Source of the DNA: Planctomycetaceae bacterium
GTDB taxonomy: Bacteria > Planctomycetota > Planctomycetia > Pirellulales > Pirellulaceae
Assembly: GCA_005773145.1 (NCBI GenBank)
Contig: SXHS01000174.1
Coordinates: 1 to 10,921 of the forward strand
Length of the DNA: 10,921 nt
Direction: 5' to 3'
The notes under the pieces were generated by a model that saw nothing but the letters and a program-made list of their open reading frames with translations, did not search any database and was not told the DNA's origin. Shown here in pieces: positions 1-6,529 of this stretch. Position numbers and translations under genes: made by a program. Each line of letters opens with the position of its first letter. The stretch's first letter is position 1.

Positions 1-191
1 CGCGCCGCCTCGGCCACTTCGTCGTAATCCGCCCCCCCCGCCGTCAACACTTCGGCCAAGGGAGCGCCCGTAGCCGGATTGTACGAAACGACCGATGGAC
101 CACTCGGCCGCGCGATCCAGTCAGCTCCGCAGACGGCACTGGATCCGGGGACGACCGCCAGTCTGTTCAACACCGCTTCGCTATCCATCAT
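1..191 (-). CDS. Aldehyde dehydrogenase, N-terminal part, probably ALDH7/AmaB-like (cut by window edge)
   Basis: Only the first 63 residues are visible; the gene continues beyond base 1. It starts at two consecutive ATG codons (191 and 188), with a weak GGGA upstream. The stretch NPATGAPLAEV followed by ADYDEVAEAAR is the usual beginning of the NAD(P)-binding aldehyde dehydrogenase fold. The spacing and the ADY-E motif resemble the ALDH7 family (antiquitin, AmaB), which oxidises 2-aminoadipate 6-semialdehyde to 2-aminoadipate with NAD+. The start lies 30 bases after the stop of the aminotransferase, so the two are almost certainly co-transcribed. That partner supports a role in removing an amino-acid semialdehyde. 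The catalytic Cys and Glu lie outside the window, so the subfamily is a judgement from the N-terminus and context. Other semialdehyde dehydrogenases, such as succinate semialdehyde, remain possible. An eight-base C run at 32-39 lies in the coding sequence, and the frame is intact across it. Confidence 0.75.
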   Translation of the reverse strand, partial: MMDSEAVLNRLAVVPGSSAVCGADWIARPSGPSVVSYNPATGAPLAEVLTAGGADYDEVAEAA

Positions 192-221
192 CGTGGTCCC
201 AATGCTTGATCGTATGGTGTT

Positions 222-1580
222 TCATGGGTCGGTACGGGAACCTACGGTAAGGGCCGCGAACGCGTCATCCAATATCGCGACCGCCGTTTCGCAAGTCGGA
301 CGATCGACAATGAGCGGCGGACAGATCCGAATGACACTGACGCCACATCCCAACAGGAGCAACCCGCGTTTAAAACAATCGGCGATCAACTGATCCCGCA
401 ACTCGGCATCCGGAAGTCGCGTGGTCCTATCTTGCACAATATCGATTCCGATCATCAGCCCCATTCCGCGAACATCGCCAATCACAGGGTAGCGCTCCAT
501 CAAGTCATCTACCAGCGACCGCAGGTAACCTCCCTGCTGGACGGCGTTGGCGATCAACGACTCATCAAGCATGGCAATCGTCTCCATCGCCGCAGCGCAG
601 GACACGGGATTTCCACCAAAGGTACTGGCATGAGCCCCTGGCAACCAGTCCATGATATCCTCGCGCGCGATCATCGCGCCCAACGGCATGCCGGACGCGA
701 TGCCCTTGGCCAAACAGACGATGTCCGGTGTTACCCCCCAATGTTGCAGGCAGAACATCTTGCCCGTACGCCCCATGCCAGTCTGAACCTCATCGGCAAC
801 GTAGAGAATCCCATGACGATGCGCCAGTGCTCGCAGCCGCGGGTGGAAATCTTCGGGCGGAACGATGTATCCCCCCTCCCCTTGTATCGGCTCCACGACT
901 ACGGCGGCCACCTCTTCCGGCGACACGAGATGCTGAAAGACCTGCTGTTCCAAGTATTGCAGAACGGCGTCGACACAGGTGCCAGCATTCGCACGCAACG
1001 GCGGACGATAAGGATCGGCATAGGGGACATGGATCACGCCCGGGAGGAGCGGACCAAACCGCTCGCGTTGACGCGTCTTACTGGCAGTCAGAGATAAGGC
1101 CCCCAGTGTGCGTCCATGAAAGGCGCCGTGGAAGGCAATCACCTGGTGTCGACCCGTGTGGTAGCGAGCCAGCTTAAGGGCTGCTTCAACCGCCTCCGTT
1201 CCCGAATTGGTCAAAAAAACGCGATACGGAGAATCGGCCGAGACCAACTCCGCCAGACGGCGCGACAGATCGCGTTGTTGCGGGTAATAAAAGTCGGTGC
1301 CTGACATGTGTAACAGCGTTTCGGCCTGACGCTGTATGGCCTGCACGATCCGCGGATGACAATGGCCCGTCGTATTGGTGGCAATACCGGCGGTGAAATC
1401 CAAAAAGCGATTCCCATCCACGTCCTCGACGATCATCCCCTGGGCCCTCGCGACGGCCAGCGGATAGACACGGGTGTAGGATGGCGACGTAAAGCGATGA
1501 TCCTCCTCGATCAATGCGCGCGCCAGCGGCCCAGGTAGTTCCGTCTGGAGATCGGGGATGAGAGGTATCGGGCGCAACAC
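222..1580 (-). CDS. Class III PLP-dependent aminotransferase, likely lysine/ornithine omega-aminotransferase type
   Basis: This complete 452-residue protein belongs to the acetylornithine / 4-aminobutyrate aminotransferase family (fold type I). Visible motifs are NSGTEA (125-130, PLP phosphate site), EPIQGEGG (from E230), ADEVQTG with D263 contacting the PLP ring nitrogen, K292 in LAKGIASG as the Schiff-base lysine, and T320 in STFGGNP. The N-terminal segment with SPSYTRVYP and EDVDGNRFLDF resembles the roughly 450-residue 'acetylornithine aminotransferase family' group found in archaea, some members of which act on the omega-amino group of ornithine or lysine or racemise amino acids. The start is GTG at 1580, with GGGAG eight bases upstream. 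It is the first gene of a two-gene operon with an aldehyde dehydrogenase and is divergent from a DUF1338 gene. The context favours lysine 6-aminotransferase activity making 2-aminoadipate semialdehyde. GABA, ornithine or acetylornithine are alternative substrates that sequence alone cannot exclude. Confidence 0.88.
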   Translation of the reverse strand: MLRPIPLIPDLQTELPGPLARALIEEDHRFTSPSYTRVYPLAVARAQGMIVEDVDGNRFLDFTAGIATNTTGHCHPRIVQAIQRQAETLLHMSGTDFYYPQQRDLSRRLAELVSADSPYRVFLTNSGTEAVEAALKLARYHTGRHQVIAFHGAFHGRTLGALSLTASKTRQRERFGPLLPGVIHVPYADPYRPPLRANAGTCVDAVLQYLEQQVFQHLVSPEEVAAVVVEPIQGEGGYIVPPEDFHPRLRALAHRHGILYVADEVQTGMGRTGKMFCLQHWGVTPDIVCLAKGIASGMPLGAMIAREDIMDWLPGAHASTFGGNPVSCAAAMETIAMLDESLIANAVQQGGYLRSLVDDLMERYPVIGDVRGMGLMIGIDIVQDRTTRLPDAELRDQLIADCFKRGLLLLGCGVSVIRICPPLIVDRPTCETAVAILDDAFAALTVGSRTDP

Positions 1581-1595
1581 GGCAGGATCTCCCTA

Positions 1596-1625
1596 CTGTG
1601 GCTCTTCCTCAATCATACGCCACAG
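1596..1625. promoter_or_regulatory. Candidate operator: perfect inverted repeat over the divergent promoter region
   Basis: CTGTGGC (1596-1602) and GCCACAG (1619-1625) form a perfect 7-bp inverted repeat with a 16-base spacer, so the arm centres are 23 bases apart, about two helical turns. One arm lies between the predicted -35 and -10 boxes of the aminotransferase operon and the other overlaps its expected transcription start. That is a natural place for a dimeric repressor. No regulator gene is in view, and the arms are short, so chance is possible. Confidence 0.35.
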
Positions 1626-1640
1626 CGGCTCGGGCGGCAA
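1612..1640 (-). promoter_or_regulatory. Sigma70-like promoter of the aminotransferase-ALDH operon
   Basis: Read on the minus strand, TTGCCG (1640-1635, 4 of 6 to consensus) is followed after exactly 17 bases by TATGAT (1617-1612, 5 of 6). Transcription would start near 1605, about 25 bases before the GTG at 1580, leaving room for the GGGAG ribosome site. No comparably good pair was found on the plus strand for the divergent DUF1338 gene. Only a TAGAAT at 1680-1685, without a matching -35, is visible there. Confidence 0.5.
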
Positions 1641-1709
1641 AAAAACCGGAGGGCATCGGGACCATTGGCGGGCCTAGCGTAGAATAGGAATAGAAGGAGA
1701 CAACCGCAT

Positions 1710-2708
1710 ATGAACATCGACCATGGCATGCGGCCGGACCCGGCTCTGCAATTGGCGGTAACGGGAGATGGACGTCGCGCATTTTTGACGCGGCTGTGGG
1801 ACCAGCTTTGGGACGCGTACCGTCGGCGGGTCCCGTATGCGCGCGACTACGAGCAGCTCATCGCCCAACACGGCGCGACCTTTGTCAACGATCATGTGGC
1901 CTTTCGCACGCTGGCGAGCAATTCGCCGCAGGTCGGCATCAGCTGTGTATCACGCATCTTCGAGTCGCTCGGCTATACCCCAGCGGGCTGCTACAACTTT
2001 CCAGACAAACACCTCACCGCAATTCACTACCAACCAGCATGGCCCGGCCTGCCGAAGGTATTCATCTCGGAACTGCGGGTATGGGAATTGTCGTCCGCAT
2101 GTCGAGCGATCGTGCAAGCCACCATCGCTTCTCATCGCAAGCCGCTACATCTCGACACCTTGGCCACTCTGGCCACGTTAGACCACAGCGGAAGTACCGG
2201 CGCGTCGCCAACGGATGCCGGTCTCCTGCAACAAGTGGTCGACCATTTCCAGCAACTCCCCTGGCACATCCCGGAAAAGGATGCCTTGCAGGCGGTTCAT
2301 GAGGACAGCCAGTACGCGGCGTGGGTCCTGGTACACGGCTACCAAGTCAACCATTTCACAGCCCTCATCAACGCCCATGGGGTCCCGGCACTGGAGTCGA
2401 TTGAGGCCACCGTCGCGGCCCTACGAGGGGCGGGGGTGCCGATGAAGTTGGAAATCGAGGGTGCCGCAGGGTCGAAACTCCGGCAGACGGCCACGGAAGC
2501 CGTATCCGTGGAGGTTGACGTACGGGACGCATCCGGCCAATTGACCCGGATTCCCTGGAACTACGCGTACTTTGAATTGGCCGAACGGGGCATGGTTCTC
2601 GATCCGGCCCAGGGGGCTCCGCTACGTTTCGAGGGCTTTCTCGGCCCCCAGGCCAGTCAATTGTTCGAGATGACCGGCCGCGGTCCGGCCGCGCGATCAG
2701 GCCACTAA
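1710..2708 (+). CDS. hglS: DUF1338 family protein, likely 2-oxoadipate dioxygenase/decarboxylase (2-hydroxyglutarate synthase)
   Basis: This 332-residue protein matches the DUF1338 family in length and motifs. Family members studied in Pseudomonas (HglS, YdcJ-like) are Fe(II) enzymes that convert 2-oxoadipate and O2 to D-2-hydroxyglutarate and CO2 in lysine breakdown. The metal and substrate residues can be placed: H62 and R66 in NDHVAFRT (same four-residue spacing as the known His/Arg pair), H215 in VNHFT, and E289 in YFELAER. The family's closing motif FEGFLGPQASQLFE is at 308-320. The start is ATG 1710, with AAGGAGA (1694-1700) nine bases upstream, one of the clearest ribosome sites in the window. 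The gene is divergent from the aminotransferase-ALDH operon and ends 11 bases from the convergent oligopeptidase gene. All active-site positions are present, so I expect an active enzyme. The exact substrate is inferred from family and neighbours. Confidence 0.88.
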   Translation: MNIDHGMRPDPALQLAVTGDGRRAFLTRLWDQLWDAYRRRVPYARDYEQLIAQHGATFVNDHVAFRTLASNSPQVGISCVSRIFESLGYTPAGCYNFPDKHLTAIHYQPAWPGLPKVFISELRVWELSSACRAIVQATIASHRKPLHLDTLATLATLDHSGSTGASPTDAGLLQQVVDHFQQLPWHIPEKDALQAVHEDSQYAAWVLVHGYQVNHFTALINAHGVPALESIEATVAALRGAGVPMKLEIEGAAGSKLRQTATEAVSVEVDVRDASGQLTRIPWNYAYFELAERGMVLDPAQGAPLRFEGFLGPQASQLFEMTGRGPAARSGH

Positions 2709-2719
2709 CACAATCCCTT

Positions 2720-4645
2720 TCAGAGTAACTCGTCCAACTCCGCCACCAGATGTTCGAAGTGAGCCAGAGCCGTATCGATCGGTCCCGGCTGGTTCATATC
2801 GACACCAGCGCCGCGCAGCAGATCCAGCGGAAACTGCGAGCAGCCACCGCTCAAGAACCGCAGGTAGTCCGCCAATTGCTCTGGCCCCCCCTCTAAGACG
2901 CGTTGACTCAATGCAATGGCGGCTGACATGCCGGTAGCGTACTTGTAGACATAGAAGGCTCGATAGAAATGAGGAATCCGTAGCGACTCGAGCGACAGCT
3001 CGGGGTCCAGCACAAATTCTTTTCCAAAGTAGGCCTCCAGCAGCGATCGGTAGGCGGCCTTGATCGCCTCGACGGTCAACGGCTCCCCGTTCTCAACCAT
3101 TTCGTGCGAGATTTTCTCGAATTCCGCGAACATTGTCTGTCGCCAAATCGTTCCTCGCATGTCATCGAGATCGCGATTGATCAGGTAGGCTCGCTCTTGA
3201 TCATCACGAGCTTGGTTCATCAGATGCCGGCTGAGCAAACGTTCGTTAAACGTACTAGCGACCTCGGCGACGAAGATCGTGTAGTCGTAGTACTCAAACG
3301 GCTGGGACCGAGCGGAATAATAGCTGTGCATGGAATGGCCAGCTTCGTGTGTCAGGGTGAAAACATGCTGCATCACCATCGGCTGGTAATTCATCAGGAT
3401 GTACGGGTCGCCGTCGTACGAACCGCAACTGAAGGCGCCGCTCTGCTTACCCTGGTTGGGATAACGATCACACCAGCGACCTCGCAAGCCCGTTTCCAGC
3501 ACGCCGCAATACTCGCTCCCCAAGGGTTCGAGCGACTGCAATATGACTTGAACCGCCTGATCCCATGTGCGTCGACGTTCCCGTTCGGTCAGAATCGGAA
3601 CGTACGTGTCGTACTGGTGAATCTGCCGCAGGCCCATCTTGCGTCGGCGGACGTCGTAATACCGGTGCAGCGTCGGCAAATTGCGTCGGACGGAAGCAAT
3701 CAAATTGTCGTACACGGATTGGGGCACGTTGTCGGGAAAGAGGGCGGCGGCCAGCGAACTTGAATGTCCGCGCGCCCGCGCGTAGAAGACATCTTTTTGC
3801 ACCGATCCGGACAATGTGGCGGCCAGAGTATGCTGATGTTCCTGGAACTCCTGATAGTACTGTTGGAATGTCCGCTGTCGAACTTGGCGGTCGGGCGAAT
3901 TGAGAAGTTGGGAAAAGGTGGCGTTGGTCAATTCAATGGCCTCTCCCTTTTCGTTGGCCACAGTACCGAATTTCATATCGACGTCAAGTAGCTGGCGAAA
4001 GACATGCGAAGTCGCTTCCGCCATCTCACTCTGCATGGCCAGTAATTCCTCCTCGCGATTGCTCAGCGTATGAGGGCGAAAACGCAAACAGCGTTCCAGG
4101 ATCAGCCGATAGTGCTTGATCGCCGGCGCGGCCAAGAACTGCTTCATGCGGACTTCCGGGATCGCCAAGATTTCGGGACGAAGAAAGCTGGAGGCTTCCG
4201 CCATCAAGCGCGCGGCGTGCTGGTAGCATCCGAGCATGCGCTGCGCGTCGGCGTTGGACTGATCCTCAGCTGAACGCAAGAAGGCGTAGGTCCCCAAGCG
4301 TTCGGCTTGGCGGGACACTTGTGAATCGAACTTCAAGCACTCCGCCAATTTCTCCGCGCTCTTGCCCAACTGTCCGCAGAAGTCGGCGTAGTCCTTGGCT
4401 CGGCGCTGGAAGCGAGCCAGTGCCTTGGACCAGGCCTCATCGCTGACGAACAACCGCGACAGATCCCAGGTGTCCGTAAGGGACACGTCACTCCGGGGGG
4501 GAAGTCGCTTCGCCCGAGGCTTGGCGCTTCTTGCCTTGGCCAGCCCACCGGACTGCGCGGTAGCTCCGGATCGGCGTCGCCCCCCCGCTGGAGCCTGACT
4601 AAGCCGCCCCCCCTTTCCGCCCCGCGATCCCCGAGTTTTAGCCAT
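2720..4645 (-). CDS. pepF: Oligoendopeptidase F, M3 family zinc metallopeptidase
   Basis: This 641-residue cytoplasmic peptidase of the M3/M3B family cleaves short peptides. The zinc site HEAGH is at residues 433-437, inside the family-typical stretch around YDGDPYILMNY and THEAGHSMHSYYS. The third ligand is E461 in AEVAST. The N-terminal PepF domain begins near residue 57 (LTDTWDLSRLF). I place the start at ATG 4645 because GGAG lies nine bases upstream. An in-frame GTG at 4666 would add seven residues, but its ribosome site would sit in a stable hairpin (4672-4687). Residues 1 to about 52 are unusual for the family: a low-complexity tail rich in Lys, Arg, Gly and Ala with no signal peptide character. 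The gene is convergent with the DUF1338 gene (11-base gap) and divergent from the NRDE gene. It stands alone in transcription, so context adds little about its role. Confidence 0.95.
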   Translation of the reverse strand: MAKTRGSRGGKGGRLSQAPAGGRRRSGATAQSGGLAKARSAKPRAKRLPPRSDVSLTDTWDLSRLFVSDEAWSKALARFQRRAKDYADFCGQLGKSAEKLAECLKFDSQVSRQAERLGTYAFLRSAEDQSNADAQRMLGCYQHAARLMAEASSFLRPEILAIPEVRMKQFLAAPAIKHYRLILERCLRFRPHTLSNREEELLAMQSEMAEATSHVFRQLLDVDMKFGTVANEKGEAIELTNATFSQLLNSPDRQVRQRTFQQYYQEFQEHQHTLAATLSGSVQKDVFYARARGHSSSLAAALFPDNVPQSVYDNLIASVRRNLPTLHRYYDVRRRKMGLRQIHQYDTYVPILTERERRRTWDQAVQVILQSLEPLGSEYCGVLETGLRGRWCDRYPNQGKQSGAFSCGSYDGDPYILMNYQPMVMQHVFTLTHEAGHSMHSYYSARSQPFEYYDYTIFVAEVASTFNERLLSRHLMNQARDDQERAYLINRDLDDMRGTIWRQTMFAEFEKISHEMVENGEPLTVEAIKAAYRSLLEAYFGKEFVLDPELSLESLRIPHFYRAFYVYKYATGMSAAIALSQRVLEGGPEQLADYLRFLSGGCSQFPLDLLRGAGVDMNQPGPIDTALAHFEHLVAELDELL

Positions 4646-4671
4646 AGTCTTAGTCTCCGTGCCCACATCGG

Positions 4672-4687
4672 TGCCCCGTATGGGGCA
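4672..4687 (-). other. Hairpin in the pepF leader
   Basis: TGCCCC-GTAT-GGGGCA is a perfect 6-bp, GC-rich stem with a four-base loop, 27 bases upstream of the chosen pepF start. In the pepF transcript it would lie just 5' of the GGAG ribosome site. It argues against GTG 4666 as start. It could be an mRNA structure or a protein-binding palindrome, and there is no T run to make it a terminator. Confidence 0.4.
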
Positions 4688-4728
4688 AGCCGTGGCATTC
4701 CTTGGTCGTGAAGTCCGCGTCGTTTGAA

Positions 4729-4760
4729 AACCGATCGTAATCCGTCGAACCGTATCGTAA
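4729..4760. repeat. Tandem near-identical direct repeat upstream of pepF
   Basis: AACCGATCGTAA (4729-4740) and AACCGTATCGTAA (4748-4760) differ by one inserted base and lie 19-20 bases apart, about two helical turns. The reverse strand reads TTACGAT in both copies, which contains a TACGAT that could serve as a -10 box for pepF. The pair could be two binding sites for one regulator in the pepF/NRDE divergent region. Confidence 0.4.
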
Positions 4761-5021
4761 ACGAAACGTATTACAGATACAGGGCTGATTGCGACCGGTT
4801 CGCGGTCTGTACCCTGTACGGCCCTGCAGCAGGCGGTCGCGATTGCCTAGGTCGCCGTTTTTTCCTGACCGCTGCAAGCCCAACTGCCGCAGGAAATTTC
4901 CAGAAAATGGCCACCGTTTTGGGGTATCCGAGGCCCAGCGGCGTGGATAAACTGCGAGCTTGGCCGCTGGTGGCCCCATTTTTTATCACAAATTAGCAAA
5001 ACATTTGCAGATTGCCCTGTT

Positions 5022-5795
5022 ATGTGCTTATTGGCCATCCAATATCGACTGGTGACAGAAGCTCCGATTCTCGTTGCGGCCAACCGTGATGAGCGGTACG
5101 AACGGCCGACGCAGGCCCCCACCATTCAGCCTGGCAAACCGCGGGTTCTTTGCGGCACGGACCTGCACGCCAGCGGCACTTGGCTGGGCATTAACCAGGC
5201 GGGGCTGTTCGTAGCCGTTGCCAATCGACCCAAGACCTTGCCCACGTTCATTTCCCGTTCCCGGGGACTGCTGTGCCGCGACCTGTTGCGTGCCAGTTCG
5301 GCCCGACAGGCGGCCGACACGGCCGTTGAGGAGTTGATGACTGGCAAGTACAACGGAGCGAACTTCGTGGTTGCCGACTTGGAGAGTGGTTGGGCCATCC
5401 ATGGCGGCGATGAAGTGGATGTGGTGCCGCTGCGCGAGGGCCTCAACATCATTTCCAGCGGAGACCTGAACGATCCGCGTGATGAGCGGCTGCAGTTGGC
5501 CCAGCGACTGCTGACTCTGCAAACGCTGGATTCGCCCGTGAAATTCTTGGCCAGTGCCAGCAAGGTCTTCTCCAAGACAGCCAACATCGACGGAAAACTG
5601 GGGGCTGTCATGCGAGGGGCAGAGTCGGGGACGGTCAGCTCGACGCTCGTATCACTAGGCCCAAAGCCACGTGACGCGATTTTTCAGTATGCCCCTAGCG
5701 CACCCGACCGGTCCCGTTACGAGGATTTCTCCCCCTTGCTGCGAGACATCTTGAGCCGTGGGCTCCGCGAATCCAAGACCCGAGCCAAGGCCTGA
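5022..5795 (+). CDS. NRDE family protein (TANGO2-like)
   Basis: This 257-residue protein carries the namesake NRDE motif at residues 21-24 (AANRDERYERP) and begins MCLLAIQYR. The Cys at position 2 would be the N-terminal nucleophile after removal of Met in the Ntn-hydrolase-like fold proposed for this family. Further family features are GTWLGIN near residue 52 and the NGANFVVAD segment around residue 111. The family is widespread in bacteria and includes eukaryotic TANGO2. Its biochemical function is not firmly established, and a role in handling haem or acyl-CoA has been discussed for the eukaryotic members. No Shine-Dalgarno is visible before ATG 5022, but the required MC start fixes the position. 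The last 79 bases overlap the convergent gene on the other strand. It is divergent from pepF and appears to be transcribed alone. Confidence 0.92.
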   Translation: MCLLAIQYRLVTEAPILVAANRDERYERPTQAPTIQPGKPRVLCGTDLHASGTWLGINQAGLFVAVANRPKTLPTFISRSRGLLCRDLLRASSARQAADTAVEELMTGKYNGANFVVADLESGWAIHGGDEVDVVPLREGLNIISSGDLNDPRDERLQLAQRLLTLQTLDSPVKFLASASKVFSKTANIDGKLGAVMRGAESGTVSSTLVSLGPKPRDAIFQYAPSAPDRSRYEDFSPLLRDILSRGLRESKTRAKA

Positions 5796-6463
5796 TTCCT
5801 GGCGGGCATTTCATACAGCCAAGCGTTTCCCTGCTTGCCGACCGTTTCCACTCCCCCCATGTGGCGCAGGCAATAGGCGATACGCTGGGCCCGTTTGCGC
5901 GGAACGCCCAGCTCCTTACTCAGCATTCCTGTGTGAAATGGCTGGGGCAAGGTTGCGGGTATCAAGTCCTGCAGGTCCTCGATTGTGGCCAAACGATGCA
6001 CTCCATGGATGTGCATCAGTTTCTGGTCTTCAACCTGAAAGTCTCGCTGATGACGCCAACGGCGTCGACCGTGCCCAGGGAAACGCCATTCCTCAATTTC
6101 CACCAACGGCATTTCCACAGTGAGTCGTGGATGTGGAAACAGTCGGGTGAAGTATACCAATTCGTCGAACAGATCGAGAACACTCCCTCGCTTGGGACTC
6201 AACCGGCGATACAGCACGCGCCCATTGCGTCGGGCACGTTGCACCAAGGTCCTTCGCAGGACGATTGGTTTAACGATCAATACAGAGTGACTCTTCAACA
6301 AGACGCCCACTTTGACGCGTAGTGCCGCCAAGGATGCATGTTGAATTTCGACGCATTGATCGCCATCCAGAACGTCGATTCGGTAGCGACCGACGCGAAC
6401 CTCGACCTGGGATGTCGCCGATGAGTAGTGCTGCTTGAGCTGTCGATGAAGGGACGTTTCCAC
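5717..6463 (-). CDS. Conserved protein with PD-(D/E)XK-like N-terminus and winged-helix-like C-terminus, unknown function
   Basis: The gene encodes 248 residues and starts at GTG 6463; AAGGA lies about 12 bases upstream. I do not recognise a named function. Residues 1-66 look like a PD-(D/E)XK nuclease core: an N-terminal helix with E2, then E21, D30 in YRIDVL, and E39-I-Q41, so the usual Lys of E-x-K is replaced by Gln, followed by a helix and a strand ending VLIVKPI. The middle (about 87-152) is rich in aromatic and charged residues, with RRLSPKRG, ELVYFTRLFPHPRLT and EEWRFPGHGRRR. Residues about 156-218 (HTGMLSKELGVPRKRAQRIA, then a GNAWLY wing) look like a winged-helix DNA-binding domain. 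I recall similar proteins in planctomycetes but have not searched. It lies 66 bases after pyrE in the same direction. Residues 223-248, past the last domain, are encoded antisense to the NRDE gene end. No toxin or defence partner is next to it. Confidence 0.8.
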   Translation of the reverse strand: METSLHRQLKQHYSSATSQVEVRVGRYRIDVLDGDQCVEIQHASLAALRVKVGVLLKSHSVLIVKPIVLRRTLVQRARRNGRVLYRRLSPKRGSVLDLFDELVYFTRLFPHPRLTVEMPLVEIEEWRFPGHGRRRWRHQRDFQVEDQKLMHIHGVHRLATIEDLQDLIPATLPQPFHTGMLSKELGVPRKRAQRIAYCLRHMGGVETVGKQGNAWLYEMPARNQALARVLDSRSPRLKMSRSKGEKSS

Positions 6464-6529
6464 TTCTTAAAACCATCCTTGGTCTCTTGATATGCGGCAC
6501 TTGATCACGGGCACTTACAAAACGAGCAC

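Larger units (their letters stand above)
4646..5021. other. Gene-free divergent intergenic region between pepF and the NRDE gene
   Basis: About 375 bases without a convincing gene. Short open frames on both strands here show no family motifs or ribosome sites. The region must hold the promoters of both flanking genes. It contains a hairpin (4672-4687), a tandem near-repeat (4729-4760), two six-base T runs (4859-4864 and 4980-4985) without good upstream stems, and a small palindrome GCAAA-aca-TTTGC (4996-5008) just before the NRDE start. None of these was assigned a firm function. Confidence 0.6.

Noticed and set aside
432..1097. 221-codon plus-strand open frame
   Set aside because: It lies antisense to the aminotransferase, whose motifs are unambiguous. 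The translated frame has no recognisable motif or ribosome site.
1657..1685. Possible plus-strand promoter for the DUF1338 gene with TAGAAT as -10
   Set aside because: No acceptable -35 at 16-18 bases, and the implied start would fall on the ribosome site.
2674..2693. Direct repeat CCGGCCGCG x2 at the end of the DUF1338 gene
   Set aside because: It is in frame, encodes the low-complexity C-terminal tail, and has no T run. A role as a bidirectional terminator is not supported.
3104..3763. 219-codon plus-strand open frame
   Set aside because: It is antisense to the conserved zinc-site region of pepF and is explained by high GC codon usage on the other strand.
4961..4985. Possible terminator (GGCC stem then six T) before the NRDE gene
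   Set aside because: The stem is only four base pairs and the site lies directly upstream of a start codon with no gene ending nearby on that strand.
4724..4996. 90-codon plus-strand open frame in the pepF/NRDE gap
   Set aside because: There is no ribosome site, no domain-like pattern and biased composition. It is more likely a chance frame in regulatory DNA.
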